Assembly (NCBI GenBank): GCA_030038565.1
Contig: JASHSS010000007.1
Coordinates: forward strand, 1 to 33,597
DNA length: 33,597 nucleotides
Direction: 5' to 3'
DNA from: Bryobacteraceae bacterium
GTDB lineage: Bacteria; Acidobacteriota; Terriglobia; Bryobacterales; Bryobacteraceae
Made by a program: the position numbers and the translations under genes. Under the pieces are notes generated by a model, which did no database searches, was not told the DNA's origin, and saw only the letters and a program-made list of their open reading frames with translations. Of this stretch, positions 10,756 to 19,362 are shown piece by piece; positions within the stretch are counted from its first letter, which is position 1; every line of letters starts with the position of its first letter.

Positions 10756-12915
10756 ATGCCACCGAGGCTCAATATGCGGACCCTCTGGATAGCGCTCGCG
10801 GCCTTGGCGACGGCCCTGCCGGCATTGGCGCAGCCGGTTCTTCGGAAGCAGGATTGGCCTGCCTACGGCCGCGATCCTGGTGGGACGCGCTATTCGCCGC
10901 TCGACCAGATCAATACCGGAAACGTAAACCTACTCCAGCGGGCATGGGTCTACCACACCGGCGAGCACGGCCGGGCATTTGAAATCACGCCCATCGTGGT
11001 GGACGGCACGCTCTACTTCGCCACGCAAAATCAGAAAATCGTGGCCCTGGAAGCCGACACCGGCAGGGAGATATGGAAATTCGATCCGCATTCGAATGCG
11101 CGGGAAATTCGCGGTGTCGCCTATTGGCCCGGCCAGGAGTCAACCGCGCCTCGGATTCTCTTCGGCACCGGTGACGGCCGACTGATGGCGCTCGAAGCGA
11201 GGACAGGCCGTCCCGCGGCCGGGTTCGGCGACAACGGGGTGGTGAATCTAAAAGCCGGGATCACGGACAAGTTCCCGCAAGCGGCGTATGCGGTTACGTC
11301 CCCGCCCACCATCTATCGCAGGGTGGTGATCGTCGGCCCCAGCACCCAGGAGGGTCCCAGCCTGGGGCCGAGCGGCGATCCGCGCGCTTACGATGTGCGA
11401 ACCGGCAAGCTCCTGTGGAGGTTTCACACCGTTCCGCAACCCGGCGAACCAGGCAACCAGACGTGGGGCGCCGGCGGCTGGAAGGACCGCTCGGGTCCCA
11501 GCCAGTGGGGTCCGGCAACCATCGACACCGAGCGAGGCATGGTCTTCCTGCCGATCGGCAATCCAGCGGACAGTTTCTACGGCGCCGATCGGAAGGGAAC
11601 CAATCTCTACGCGAACTGCGTCGTGGCGCTCGACGCCCTCAGCGGCAAGCTGCTCTGGTATTACCAACTCGTACACCACGACATCTGGGATTACGATGTG
11701 GCCGCTCCTCCGGCGCTGGTGGAAGTGAAACGCGGGGGCCGGACCATTCCGGCGGTGGCCGAGACGACCAAGATGGGGCTTCTCTTCATTCTCGACCGGC
11801 TGACCGGCCAGCCGGTTTTCGGGGCAGTCGAGCGGCCCGTCCCGCGCAGTGATACACCCGGAGAGGAATCGTGGCCGACGCAGCCGTTCCCGCTGAAGCC
11901 GCCTCCGCTCTCGCGCATGAGCCTGACCAAAGACGAGATCACCACGCGCACGCCGGAAGCCCACCGGTTCTGCGAAGAATGGTTCAGCCGGCTGCGCCAG
12001 GAAGGCCCCTACACGCCCTTCGGAACGACGCCCTCGCTGCTGTTTCCGGGAACCATGGGCGGTGGAAACTGGGGCGGCGTGTCTTTCGATCCGAAATTGG
12101 GATACACCTTCGTAAACACCAGCAGCCTCGGCGGAACCGGGCGCATGGTGCCGGCAAATCCGGGAGCGCCCATGGCCTGGCGCAACGACGGCGGCTACCA
12201 GCGCTTTATCGATCCGGATGGCTACCCCTGCCAGCAGCCGCCGTGGGGAGAGCTGACCGCGGTCAATGCCTCCGGCGACATCGCATGGCGCGTGCCCCTG
12301 GGGAGTTATGACGAATTAGAAGCGCAGGGATTCAGACATGCCGGCACGCCCAATATGGGAGGTTCTATCGCCACCGCCGGCGGCCTGGTTTTCATCGGCG
12401 CGACCACCGATTCGAAGTTCCGGGCCTTCGATTCGCGGACCGGCAGGGAGCTGTGGATGGCGCAACTCGACGCCACGGCCGACACCATCCCCGTGACTTA
12501 CCAGGGCCGCGACGGCAGACAATACGTCGTGATTGCCGCCGGCGGCACGAACCGCTTCCGGATGCTCGCGGGAACAGCCGATGAAATCGCCGATGCGCTG
12601 ATCGCGTTCGCGCTGCCGGGCGGGACGGCTACTTCGCCGGCGCAGGCGACTGGGGCCGCTCGCCCACCCGTCCCCAACAGATTGAGCCCAGCGCAGCTCA
12701 AAGCCAACGGCGCGCCGCTTCCCGAAGGAGCGGGGAGAGACATTGTCGTGCGGATGTGCACGGTCTGCCACGGCACAGCGGTCTTCTCGAATGTGCGGAT
12801 GAGCCGGACGGGTTGGGAGGACGAAGTCGCCGCCATGGTGGACCGCGGCGCGGCCGGAAGCCCCCAGGAGGTCCACGCCGTGACCGATTACCTGGTGAAG
12901 AACTTCGGTAAGTAG
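10756..12915 (+). CDS. PQQ-dependent dehydrogenase fused to a C-terminal cytochrome c segment
   Basis: A 719-residue exported quinoprotein. The ATG at 10756 follows AGGAG and sits 7 nt after the upstream stop; an internal ATG at 10774 (MRTLWIALAALATALPALAQ) also has a GAGG and would give the cleaner signal peptide. The eight-bladed propeller shows typical blocks: DWPAYGRDPGGTRYSPLDQI, the VALEADTGREIWKFD tryptophan-docking type motif, and GNWGGVSFDP. Near the C terminus CTVCHG (C668, C671, H672) is a c-type heme site, so electrons could pass from PQQ to heme within one chain. The family oxidises sugars or alcohols in the periplasm (membrane glucose dehydrogenase or sorbosone-type); substrate not determinable. 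No PQQ biosynthesis genes are in view. Confidence 0.92.
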   Translation: MPPRLNMRTLWIALAALATALPALAQPVLRKQDWPAYGRDPGGTRYSPLDQINTGNVNLLQRAWVYHTGEHGRAFEITPIVVDGTLYFATQNQKIVALEADTGREIWKFDPHSNAREIRGVAYWPGQESTAPRILFGTGDGRLMALEARTGRPAAGFGDNGVVNLKAGITDKFPQAAYAVTSPPTIYRRVVIVGPSTQEGPSLGPSGDPRAYDVRTGKLLWRFHTVPQPGEPGNQTWGAGGWKDRSGPSQWGPATIDTERGMVFLPIGNPADSFYGADRKGTNLYANCVVALDALSGKLLWYYQLVHHDIWDYDVAAPPALVEVKRGGRTIPAVAETTKMGLLFILDRLTGQPVFGAVERPVPRSDTPGEESWPTQPFPLKPPPLSRMSLTKDEITTRTPEAHRFCEEWFSRLRQEGPYTPFGTTPSLLFPGTMGGGNWGGVSFDPKLGYTFVNTSSLGGTGRMVPANPGAPMAWRNDGGYQRFIDPDGYPCQQPPWGELTAVNASGDIAWRVPLGSYDELEAQGFRHAGTPNMGGSIATAGGLVFIGATTDSKFRAFDSRTGRELWMAQLDATADTIPVTYQGRDGRQYVVIAAGGTNRFRMLAGTADEIADALIAFALPGGTATSPAQATGAARPPVPNRLSPAQLKANGAPLPEGAGRDIVVRMCTVCHGTAVFSNVRMSRTGWEDEVAAMVDRGAAGSPQEVHAVTDYLVKNFGK

Positions 12916-13061
12916 ACCGCGGCGCGCTCCCGCCGGCAAATCCGGCGCCGGGAAAGCGTCGTACGCTGTGGGCTGCAGCCAGTGTGAGGCTCCCCCAGGC
13001 GCGAACTCGCGTCATTGGGATATACTTTCTCCACCGTTCTGTACGCGAAAGGATGTACACC

Positions 13062-13973
13062 ATGAAATCGATGGCGACCCTGTTCGTTGCGCTTCCCGCA
13101 ACGGCGCTTCTCTGCTTGCCGGCGCCGTCACAACCGGCCGCGCAGGGAGGGCAATCCAAGCCCACCCTGTATAACACAACCAAGCTGAAGTTGCTGCAGG
13201 GGAGGCAGGTCTTCAGCTACACCCAAAGCAAGTTCGATATCGCCGGAAACTGCGAAGCCGCCAGGCATTACGACTACACGTGGTACGAAATGCAACACAG
13301 CACGCTGGAGTTCAGGGATATCGAGGCCATGATCGCCGCCTGCCCGCACGCCGGCGCCATTCCCATGATCCGCCTGCCCGACGCGCAGGAATGGCATATC
13401 CAGCACGCCACCGATATCGGCGCCTTGGGCGTGATCATCCCCACGGTCGACGACGTGGACCGCGCGCGCGAAGCCGCCAAATGGGCGCGGTACCCGCCCG
13501 TCGCCCGGCGCAGTTCGGGTCAGGGACAGGCTGCCGCCATCTGGGGCATCAACGGCATCGATTACCACCAGACGATCAATGACAACATGCTGGTGGTGAT
13601 CATGATCGAAACACCTACCGGTGTGGCCAACGCCTATGACATCGCTTCCGTCCCCGGCGTCGACGTGGTGATCATCGGCAATAACGACCTGAGCCAATTC
13701 TCCGGGTACTCGCAGAACAGCGACAAGTATTGGGAGTTGGTGACCAAGGTCCACGACGATGTGCTGCGCGCCGGCAAGATTTTCGGCCAGGCTAACGCCA
13801 ACTATGCTAAGGGGCCTCTCAGCCAGGATGCCAGGTTTTTCCAGAACGGTCCGTCCAACGATGGCTGGACGCCGCCGGGCCGGGGTGGCCGGGGCGCAAA
13901 TCCCAGCGCGCCGCCTCCAGGTGAGGACGGACCTGTCACCGCCGGCCGGCGCGGCCGGGGCCAACTAAGGTAG
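13062..13973 (+). CDS. exported HpcH/HpaI aldolase/citrate lyase family protein
   Basis: A 303-residue protein. ATG 13062 is preferred over 13053 because AAAGGA lies eight bases before it; it opens a signal peptide (MKSMATLFVALPATALLCLP). The core follows the HpcH/HpaI class II aldolase fold: PMIRLPD supplies the substrate-binding arginine, MIETPTGVANAYDIASVPGV the metal-ligand glutamate, and VIIGNNDLSQFSG the metal-ligand aspartate. Family members cleave 4-hydroxy-2-oxoacids to pyruvate and an aldehyde with a divalent metal. Export is unusual for this normally cytosolic enzyme. The last 35 residues are a Gly/Arg/Pro-rich tail (PPGRGGRGANPS, GRRGRGQLR) that the family lacks. A TATACT box at 13021 may be its -10, though no good -35 is seen. 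Confidence 0.87.
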   Translation: MKSMATLFVALPATALLCLPAPSQPAAQGGQSKPTLYNTTKLKLLQGRQVFSYTQSKFDIAGNCEAARHYDYTWYEMQHSTLEFRDIEAMIAACPHAGAIPMIRLPDAQEWHIQHATDIGALGVIIPTVDDVDRAREAAKWARYPPVARRSSGQGQAAAIWGINGIDYHQTINDNMLVVIMIETPTGVANAYDIASVPGVDVVIIGNNDLSQFSGYSQNSDKYWELVTKVHDDVLRAGKIFGQANANYAKGPLSQDARFFQNGPSNDGWTPPGRGGRGANPSAPPPGEDGPVTAGRRGRGQLR

Positions 13974-14023
13974 GGTTACGCGCCGCTCGCTCGTGCCGGC
14001 GACGCGGATAAAGAGACCGCCTG

Positions 14024-14053
14024 TTGCCCGCACTCCGAATTAGGATCTAAGAT
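14024..14053 (+). promoter_or_regulatory. candidate promoter for the GH54 gene
   Basis: TTGCCC at 14024 and TAAGAT at 14048 are separated by 18 nt, giving a plausible housekeeping promoter in the 262-nt gap before the arabinofuranosidase gene. Two further AT-rich boxes, GATAAT (14051) and GATACT (14061), overlap or follow it, so the exact -10 is uncertain. Confidence 0.3.
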
Positions 14054-14089
14054 AATACCCGATACTCTCGTTTCGGAGGCGGTTCGATA

Positions 14090-14227
14090 ATGACCAAAGC
14101 CGCTGCTGGCGCGTCCAGCACCAGGGGCGAGATGTTGGGGGCCGTTCGAGCGCCTCCATACGCAGGGACGTCCAAACTCCTGGAGAGGGATCCAGAGACG
14201 CCGGCATTCACCCGGCAGGGCAAATAG
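14090..14227 (+). CDS. possible 45-residue leader ORF before the GH54 gene
   Basis: Too short for the ORF track. ATG 14090 follows CGGAGG by ten bases and opens a 46-codon frame starting MTKAAAGASSTRGEMLG, ending in TAG at 14225-14227, eight nt before the next gene's ATG. It resembles no family that I know. It may be a small protein, a translated leader, or chance. Confidence 0.28.
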   Translation: MTKAAAGASSTRGEMLGAVRAPPYAGTSKLLERDPETPAFTRQGK

Positions 14228-14235
14228 GATAAACC

Positions 14236-17200
14236 ATGAAAACGAGAATCAGTCTTGTGCTTCTGCTCGCGCTGGCGCTCACTCTGATTGGTGCCGCGTT
14301 GACGATGGCGCAACAGCCCGGGACGGGAACCAATGCTGCTCCGCCGCGGCCGAAGGGTCCATGTGACATCTACGCCGCCGCGGGCGACCCCTGCGTGGCC
14401 GCCCACAGCACCACCCGCGCGCTGTACGCCTCCTACAACGGCCCGCTCTACCAGGTCCTGCGCCAGTCGGACGGCAGGACCTTGAACATCGGCGTCGTCC
14501 GGCCCGCCGCCGCACCGGTCCCGGATGGGGGCGGATACGCCAACGCGGCCGCGCAGGACGCGTTCTGCGCCAACACCTACTGCTGGATCAGCGCCATCTA
14601 CGACCAATCCCCCAAGCACAACGACCTCGTCCAGGCGCCCCGCGGCGGATTCAGCGGCCCCGCCATGGGAGGGTTCAACAATCTCCCGGTGGCCGACATG
14701 GCGCCGATTACGATCATGGGCCACAAGGCCTACGGCGTCTTCATCGCGCCGGGTATGGGCTTGCGGCAGAACGACGTGAAGGGCACCGCGGTAGACGACC
14801 AGGCCCAGGGGCAGTACTGGGTGGTGAACGGCCAACACTATAACTCCGGCTGCTGCTTCGACTACGGCAACGCCGAAATCGATAGCCGCGACGACGACAA
14901 CGGCACCATGGAGACCACCTACTACGGCAGTGCCGGCGCCTGGTATCACGGGCCTTCCCCGGGCCCCTGGATCATGACCGATCAGGAGAACAACCTGGTG
15001 GGCTGCGTCAACCCGGATGAAACCAAAGGCTGCGCCAACCTGCCGAACATCGACTGGAGATTCGTGACCGGGATGGCCAAGGGCGAGCCGCATCACTGGA
15101 CCTCGATGGGCGGCGATGCGCAACACGGCGACCTGTCGGTCATGTTCGACGGACCCCGCGTCAACATCACCTACGACCCCATGCGTAAGCAGGGAGCCAT
15201 CCTCCTGGGAAACGGCGGCGACAACAGCAACAGCTCGCAGGGCACCTTCTATGAAGGCGCCATGACGGCCGCGGGATCCTTCCCGACGAATGTCACCGAC
15301 CAGCTAGTCCACGCCAACGTGGTGGCCGCAAAGTACGACGTGCCGCTGCTGAGCCTGGCGCCGGGCGCCGAGGGCGTTCCGGCAACCGCCACGCCGCCGG
15401 GTCTACAGACGTTCTCCCCGGGGTCGTCCGAGGATACCACCGTAACGTTCACCAATACGACGGGGGCGCCCGCGGTGGGCGTCGAGCTGAGCATTTCCGT
15501 GCCCAGGCAGTGGACCTCCGTCGTTGCGGGTAAAACCGGGACGTCGATGACGTTCGCCGGCCCGGTCGCGCCGGGCTCGATCGTGAGCGCCACCTTCAAG
15601 GTCACCTCTGGGCCGGCGGCCTTTAATGGCGACCTGACCGGCAACGCACGCTGGACCAACCAGACGACCGGAAGGAAGCAATCCGAGACAACCGCCGGGA
15701 AGGTGCGGAACGTCAGCCCCATCAAGATCAACGAATTTCGCGTGAGTTCTCCCGGTAACCCGACGAACTCGTTCATCGAACTGTACAACGCCGCCGCCGG
15801 CGCCATCGACATCTCCAACTGGACCCTCACCGAGCACCAGACGCAGCAGGCCATCTTCTCGACGGTGAAGGTCCCTGCCGGGACGAAGCTCGCCGCCGGC
15901 GGCTTCTACCTGCTCGGCCTCTCCAACTCCGGGCTGGCGGCGGCCGCGCGCAAGGGCGAGACCACCATCTACGTCAGGAGCACTGCCGGAATGAAGGTGG
16001 GCGACTCAATCGACATCGACACCGATTCCGGCGCCGAGGTCCGCAAGATTGTAAGCATCGGGACGCCGGCCGGCAACCATACCACTCTGTGGCAACCGCT
16101 CCCCGAGGGTCCGGTGATCACGATCCCCGCCGGCGCCACCAACGTGCCCGTCACGAGCGTGGCCGGCTTCACGGCCGGGGAGAAGATCGCCCTCGGCTAC
16201 GGCGCCACTTACCCCGCTGTCGGCAGAACCATGGAGCACTTCGAAGTGGCCACGGTCACCGCCGTTGGCAAGCCGGGCACACAAGCCTGGCTGGGGGCGG
16301 ATGCACACGCCGGCGCCACCAACATCAAGGTGACGTCGGTCGCCAACATCTCGGCCGGTGACAAGATCCGGCTGGACATCGATAGCGTTGGCCATGGGAT
16401 CGAGACCGTTACGGTGACGAAGGTCGGCACGCAAGCGAGCCGTGGGGCGCTTTCGGCTGAGGCGGGCGCCGGCGCGACTACTATCCAAGTCCAAATCCGC
16501 GGCGCGAACGGTTTCGCCGTGGGCGGCAAGATGACCGTTGGCACGCCCGCCACCCACGAAACGGTCACCATCACCGGGGTTCGCGCCTCGGGACCAGGGA
16601 GCGGCGTGAGCGTGACCTTTACCCCGCCCCTCGCCAAGGCGCATCTCGATCGTGAATTTGTAGTGGCGCATGGCACGGGCCTCGACCTGGCTGCCCCGCT
16701 GAAGTTCAACCACGCGGCCAACCTCCCCTTCAGCGTTCGGGGAACGGGAATCAACTTCCAGCCTGCGACGGCCTTTGCTCACTCGAGCAACGAGCCTGTC
16801 CAGCCGCTTGGCACAGGTATCACGCTAGACAAGCCACTGGTCAAGGATCACGCCATCGACACGGCGGTGCGTGACGCCGCGGTGACGACCGCGGGCTACC
16901 AGGGGACCCCGGCGCCCAACCACTGGTTCGGCGGCCCCGCCCTCTCACCCGCTGCCGGTAACATGGTGCTGCGAACTGCCTCCGGCCTGGTCGTGGACAG
17001 CCTCAACTACGGGTTGCTCGTCGACCCGTGGGCCGCCGAGGGTTACCAGGCTGCTTCCGGATCCGGACAGAGTGGCTGCCGCGTGCCTAGCCCCGGCGCG
17101 GGCGGTGGCTTCGGCGGGCGGGGCGCTCCGACGGCGGAGATCGACAGGAGCGCCGGCCGCTTCCCGGACGGCGCCGATACCGACAGCAACTGCACCGACT

Positions 17201-17691
17201 TCCTGTTGCAGCCCGCCACCATCCTGCCTGGCGGCGCCGCCGCCGGCGCGACTAATATCAAGGTCGCCAGCGTGGCAGACTTTGCCGCCGGCCAGACGAT
17301 TATGATCGATACAGGCGCGAACCTCGAAACCGCCATCATCGCCACGGTTGGCACCGCCGGCGCCACCACCCAGAGCGCCGCCACCGAGGAGGGAGCGACC
17401 GTAATCCCCGTCGCCGGCGCCGTAGGCTTTGCCGCCGGCCAGACCATCACCCTTGATAGTGGCGCGAACCATGAGACTGCCGTGGTCGTGTCCGCCGGCG
17501 GCGGCAGGGGCGGCGCCAGAATCAGCGTCGCCGCGCCGCTTACTCGGGCGCACGCCGCCGGCGCACCGATCTCCGGCAGCGGCATCACCCTTAATGCTGC
17601 GTTGACCCGGACTCACGCCGGCGGGGCGCAGGTATCGAGCGACCTTCCCACGCCCGGCGCCCCCAACAAGTATTCCAGGAGACCGAATTAG
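14236..17691 (+). CDS. GH54 alpha-L-arabinofuranosidase with a NEW3-type domain, a split lamin-tail domain and a repeat array
   Basis: A 1151-residue exported enzyme; TAGGAT precedes the ATG and a signal peptide ends near TMAQQ. Residues 40-370 are a GH54 catalytic domain: GPCDIYAAAGDPCVAAHSTT, the vicinal CCFDYGNAE (C206, C207), ENNL with E251 at the position of the known nucleophile, and GGDNSNSSQGTFYEG with D329 at that of the acid/base. It should release arabinose from arabinoxylan or arabinan. Residues 385-490 look like an NPCBM-associated (NEW3) sandwich. From 495 a lamin-tail domain begins (IKINEFRVSSPGNPTNSFIE) but is interrupted at about 570-885 by repeats of the form AGATNIxVTSVAxFxAGxxI; its second half (about 893-930) follows, then two more repeats. 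The arabinose-binding CBM42 of fungal GH54 enzymes is absent. Six repeat units are visible. Confidence 0.9.
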   Translation: MKTRISLVLLLALALTLIGAALTMAQQPGTGTNAAPPRPKGPCDIYAAAGDPCVAAHSTTRALYASYNGPLYQVLRQSDGRTLNIGVVRPAAAPVPDGGGYANAAAQDAFCANTYCWISAIYDQSPKHNDLVQAPRGGFSGPAMGGFNNLPVADMAPITIMGHKAYGVFIAPGMGLRQNDVKGTAVDDQAQGQYWVVNGQHYNSGCCFDYGNAEIDSRDDDNGTMETTYYGSAGAWYHGPSPGPWIMTDQENNLVGCVNPDETKGCANLPNIDWRFVTGMAKGEPHHWTSMGGDAQHGDLSVMFDGPRVNITYDPMRKQGAILLGNGGDNSNSSQGTFYEGAMTAAGSFPTNVTDQLVHANVVAAKYDVPLLSLAPGAEGVPATATPPGLQTFSPGSSEDTTVTFTNTTGAPAVGVELSISVPRQWTSVVAGKTGTSMTFAGPVAPGSIVSATFKVTSGPAAFNGDLTGNARWTNQTTGRKQSETTAGKVRNVSPIKINEFRVSSPGNPTNSFIELYNAAAGAIDISNWTLTEHQTQQAIFSTVKVPAGTKLAAGGFYLLGLSNSGLAAAARKGETTIYVRSTAGMKVGDSIDIDTDSGAEVRKIVSIGTPAGNHTTLWQPLPEGPVITIPAGATNVPVTSVAGFTAGEKIALGYGATYPAVGRTMEHFEVATVTAVGKPGTQAWLGADAHAGATNIKVTSVANISAGDKIRLDIDSVGHGIETVTVTKVGTQASRGALSAEAGAGATTIQVQIRGANGFAVGGKMTVGTPATHETVTITGVRASGPGSGVSVTFTPPLAKAHLDREFVVAHGTGLDLAAPLKFNHAANLPFSVRGTGINFQPATAFAHSSNEPVQPLGTGITLDKPLVKDHAIDTAVRDAAVTTAGYQGTPAPNHWFGGPALSPAAGNMVLRTASGLVVDSLNYGLLVDPWAAEGYQAASGSGQSGCRVPSPGAGGGFGGRGAPTAEIDRSAGRFPDGADTDSNCTDFLLQPATILPGGAAAGATNIKVASVADFAAGQTIMIDTGANLETAIIATVGTAGATTQSAATEEGATVIPVAGAVGFAAGQTITLDSGANHETAVVVSAGGGRGGARISVAAPLTRAHAAGAPISGSGITLNAALTRTHAGGAQVSSDLPTPGAPNKYSRRPN

Positions 17692-17715
17692 GGGCGTCGA
17701 TGACGCGCTCGCCCG

Positions 17716-17733
17716 GGCCGGTATCCGCCGGCC
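17716..17733. terminator. hairpin between convergent genes
   Basis: GGCCGG-TATCCG-CCGGCC forms a perfect 6-bp GC stem with a 6-nt loop in the 78-nt gap between the convergent GH54 and Gfo/Idh genes. No U-tract follows on either strand, so it is only a candidate bidirectional terminator. Confidence 0.35.
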
Positions 17734-17769
17734 TCGTGGACCGCCAGTCCGCGGGTGGTGGAGAAAGCC

Positions 17770-19335
17770 TTAGACCTTCAGTTCCCAGCCCTTGCGGAGG
17801 AACGGCTTGAGATAGCGGTTGGCTTCCTCGCTATTGGTGAAGCGCCGTTTGTTCCCGTCCCACATGAGCTTTCCGGGTACACGCAGCGCGATGGCCCCCA
17901 TCGCCAGCCACTCGATATATTTCGTTGCGACGGCGAAGTCCGAGACACCCGGCGCCCCGCCTTTGCAGGCGCGAATCCAGTCCTGCTGGTGATTGACGCC
18001 CCTCTGCAGCATCTGCGGCGGCAACTTGTATTCCGCCCAGCGCGAGGCCGGCAGCAGCCAGACGCCTTCCCCGCGGGACGTCGTGGCCATGTAGCCCTTC
18101 GATCCGACAAACACGGAGCCGTTGCCGGGCGCGCGCATTTTCGGATCCTGCGACGCGCCCGGCGGAATACCGCCTGCACCTGCGCCGCCCCGCCCGCGGC
18201 CGCCGCCCGAAGGAATCGCGCCCCCGCGGCCCTGTGCCGGCATGGCTCTGCCACCCGCCGGCGGTTGCGCGCCAACTTGTATGCCATCGCCCTGACCGAA
18301 CGGCCGGCCCTTCTCGGCCAGATTGTTCATCGGCGGGAAGAGGTGATCGTCTTCGGCCATACCCGGCGGGTTCTGGAAGTCGCCGCGCATGTTCTGATAG
18401 GTGTGGATGGTGACCGGAGGCATGCTGCCCCGCGCCGGAAACTCGAAGACCATGTGGGCACGCAATGGCCACAGCCACTGGTTCTTGCCTTCCACGTACA
18501 CGCACTCCACGCTGATCGGCGCAGCCTTGTCGAGTTGCAGCGCCAGGTGGGCCGGTCCGAGGACGTGCACCAGCCAATCCCCCAGCGATCCGCCGGTCGA
18601 AAAATCCATAAAAGCGCGCCATTGATTGGTCATCAACGGATTGAAGTCCCGCGGCTCGGCGCAGCCCAGCCAGAGGTCCCAATCCAGCGTAGGAGGAACG
18701 GGCGTCGATTCGGGCCCGGTAGCCGGGAGATTCGGCTGTCCACCGTAGATGCTGCCGGTCCAGGCGTGCAGTTCCCTGACCTCGCCGATCTCACCCGACC
18801 AGAAGATCTCGCAAGCCGTTTTGGTGGCTTCGTGATTCCAGCCCTGGTTGCCCATCTGGGTCGCCACTTTATATTTCACCGCTGCATCGGCCAAAAGCTG
18901 CGATTCCGGCGGCGTGCGGGTCAACGGCTTTTCGCAGTAGACGTGCTTGCCATGCTGCATGGCCAGCAGCGCCACGGGGGTGTGCATATGATCCGGCGTC
19001 GCGACCATCACCGCGTCGATGTTCTTGGCCTCGGCGTCGAACATCTTGCGGTAGTCTTTGTACTTTTTGGCGTCGGGATATTGAGCGAAACCGCGGGCGG
19101 AGCGCTGTTCGTCCACGTCGCAAAGCGCCACAATGTTCTCGGTGGCGGCGGCGCCGATCAGAATCTGCGGACCGCGAGTGCCCACTCCCACCGCACCGAT
19201 ATGAAGCTTTTCGTTAGGAGACTTGTAGCCCAGCGACGAAAGAGATGGCGTGCTGCCGAATCCACCCCGCGGGACGGCGCCCGCCAGAAGTGTGCCATAG
19301 AAGAAATAGCGCCTTGAAAATCGGAAATCGTTCAC
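17770..19335 (-). CDS. Gfo/Idh/MocA family oxidoreductase, exported
   Basis: A 521-residue protein starting with GTG at 19335, placed seven bases after AGGAGG; no ATG competes. The N terminus FSRRYFFYGTLLAGAVPRG is a Tat-like signal. The NAD(P) Rossmann motif GAVGVGTRG (about 48-56) and the family motif YCEKPLTRTP with the conserved lysine (about 135) are clear, followed by the C-terminal alpha/beta domain with GGSLGDWLVHVLGPAH. Family enzymes oxidise or isomerise sugars and inositols. Residues about 365-405 are a Gly/Arg/Ala-rich insert (GRGGAIPSGGGRGRGGAGAG) within the fold. The ThuA-like gene lies 27 nt upstream on the same strand, so the two form a likely operon; ThuA/Gfo pairs occur in sugar-conversion loci. 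Confidence 0.92.
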   Translation of the reverse strand: MNDFRFSRRYFFYGTLLAGAVPRGGFGSTPSLSSLGYKSPNEKLHIGAVGVGTRGPQILIGAAATENIVALCDVDEQRSARGFAQYPDAKKYKDYRKMFDAEAKNIDAVMVATPDHMHTPVALLAMQHGKHVYCEKPLTRTPPESQLLADAAVKYKVATQMGNQGWNHEATKTACEIFWSGEIGEVRELHAWTGSIYGGQPNLPATGPESTPVPPTLDWDLWLGCAEPRDFNPLMTNQWRAFMDFSTGGSLGDWLVHVLGPAHLALQLDKAAPISVECVYVEGKNQWLWPLRAHMVFEFPARGSMPPVTIHTYQNMRGDFQNPPGMAEDDHLFPPMNNLAEKGRPFGQGDGIQVGAQPPAGGRAMPAQGRGGAIPSGGGRGRGGAGAGGIPPGASQDPKMRAPGNGSVFVGSKGYMATTSRGEGVWLLPASRWAEYKLPPQMLQRGVNHQQDWIRACKGGAPGVSDFAVATKYIEWLAMGAIALRVPGKLMWDGNKRRFTNSEEANRYLKPFLRKGWELKV

Positions 19336-19362
19336 CGCGTACCTCCTGTTGCTGCATCCCGG

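Noticed and set aside
11248-11964. 238-residue minus-strand ORF
   Set aside because: Antisense of the PQQ propeller; no independent support.
12940-12970. GC-rich inverted repeat (CGCCGG-CAAAT-CCGGCG) after the PQQ dehydrogenase as a terminator
   Set aside because: Only 6 bp, no U-tract, and such repeats are expected by chance at this base composition; left unannotated.
16089-17616. Internal DNA repeats in the GH54 gene considered as a CRISPR or tandem DNA array
   Set aside because: Units are diverged and in frame; they encode protein repeats, with no direct-repeat/spacer pattern.
17755-19317. 520-residue plus-strand ORF
   Set aside because: Antisense of the Gfo/Idh oxidoreductase, whose Rossmann and EKP motifs are clear.
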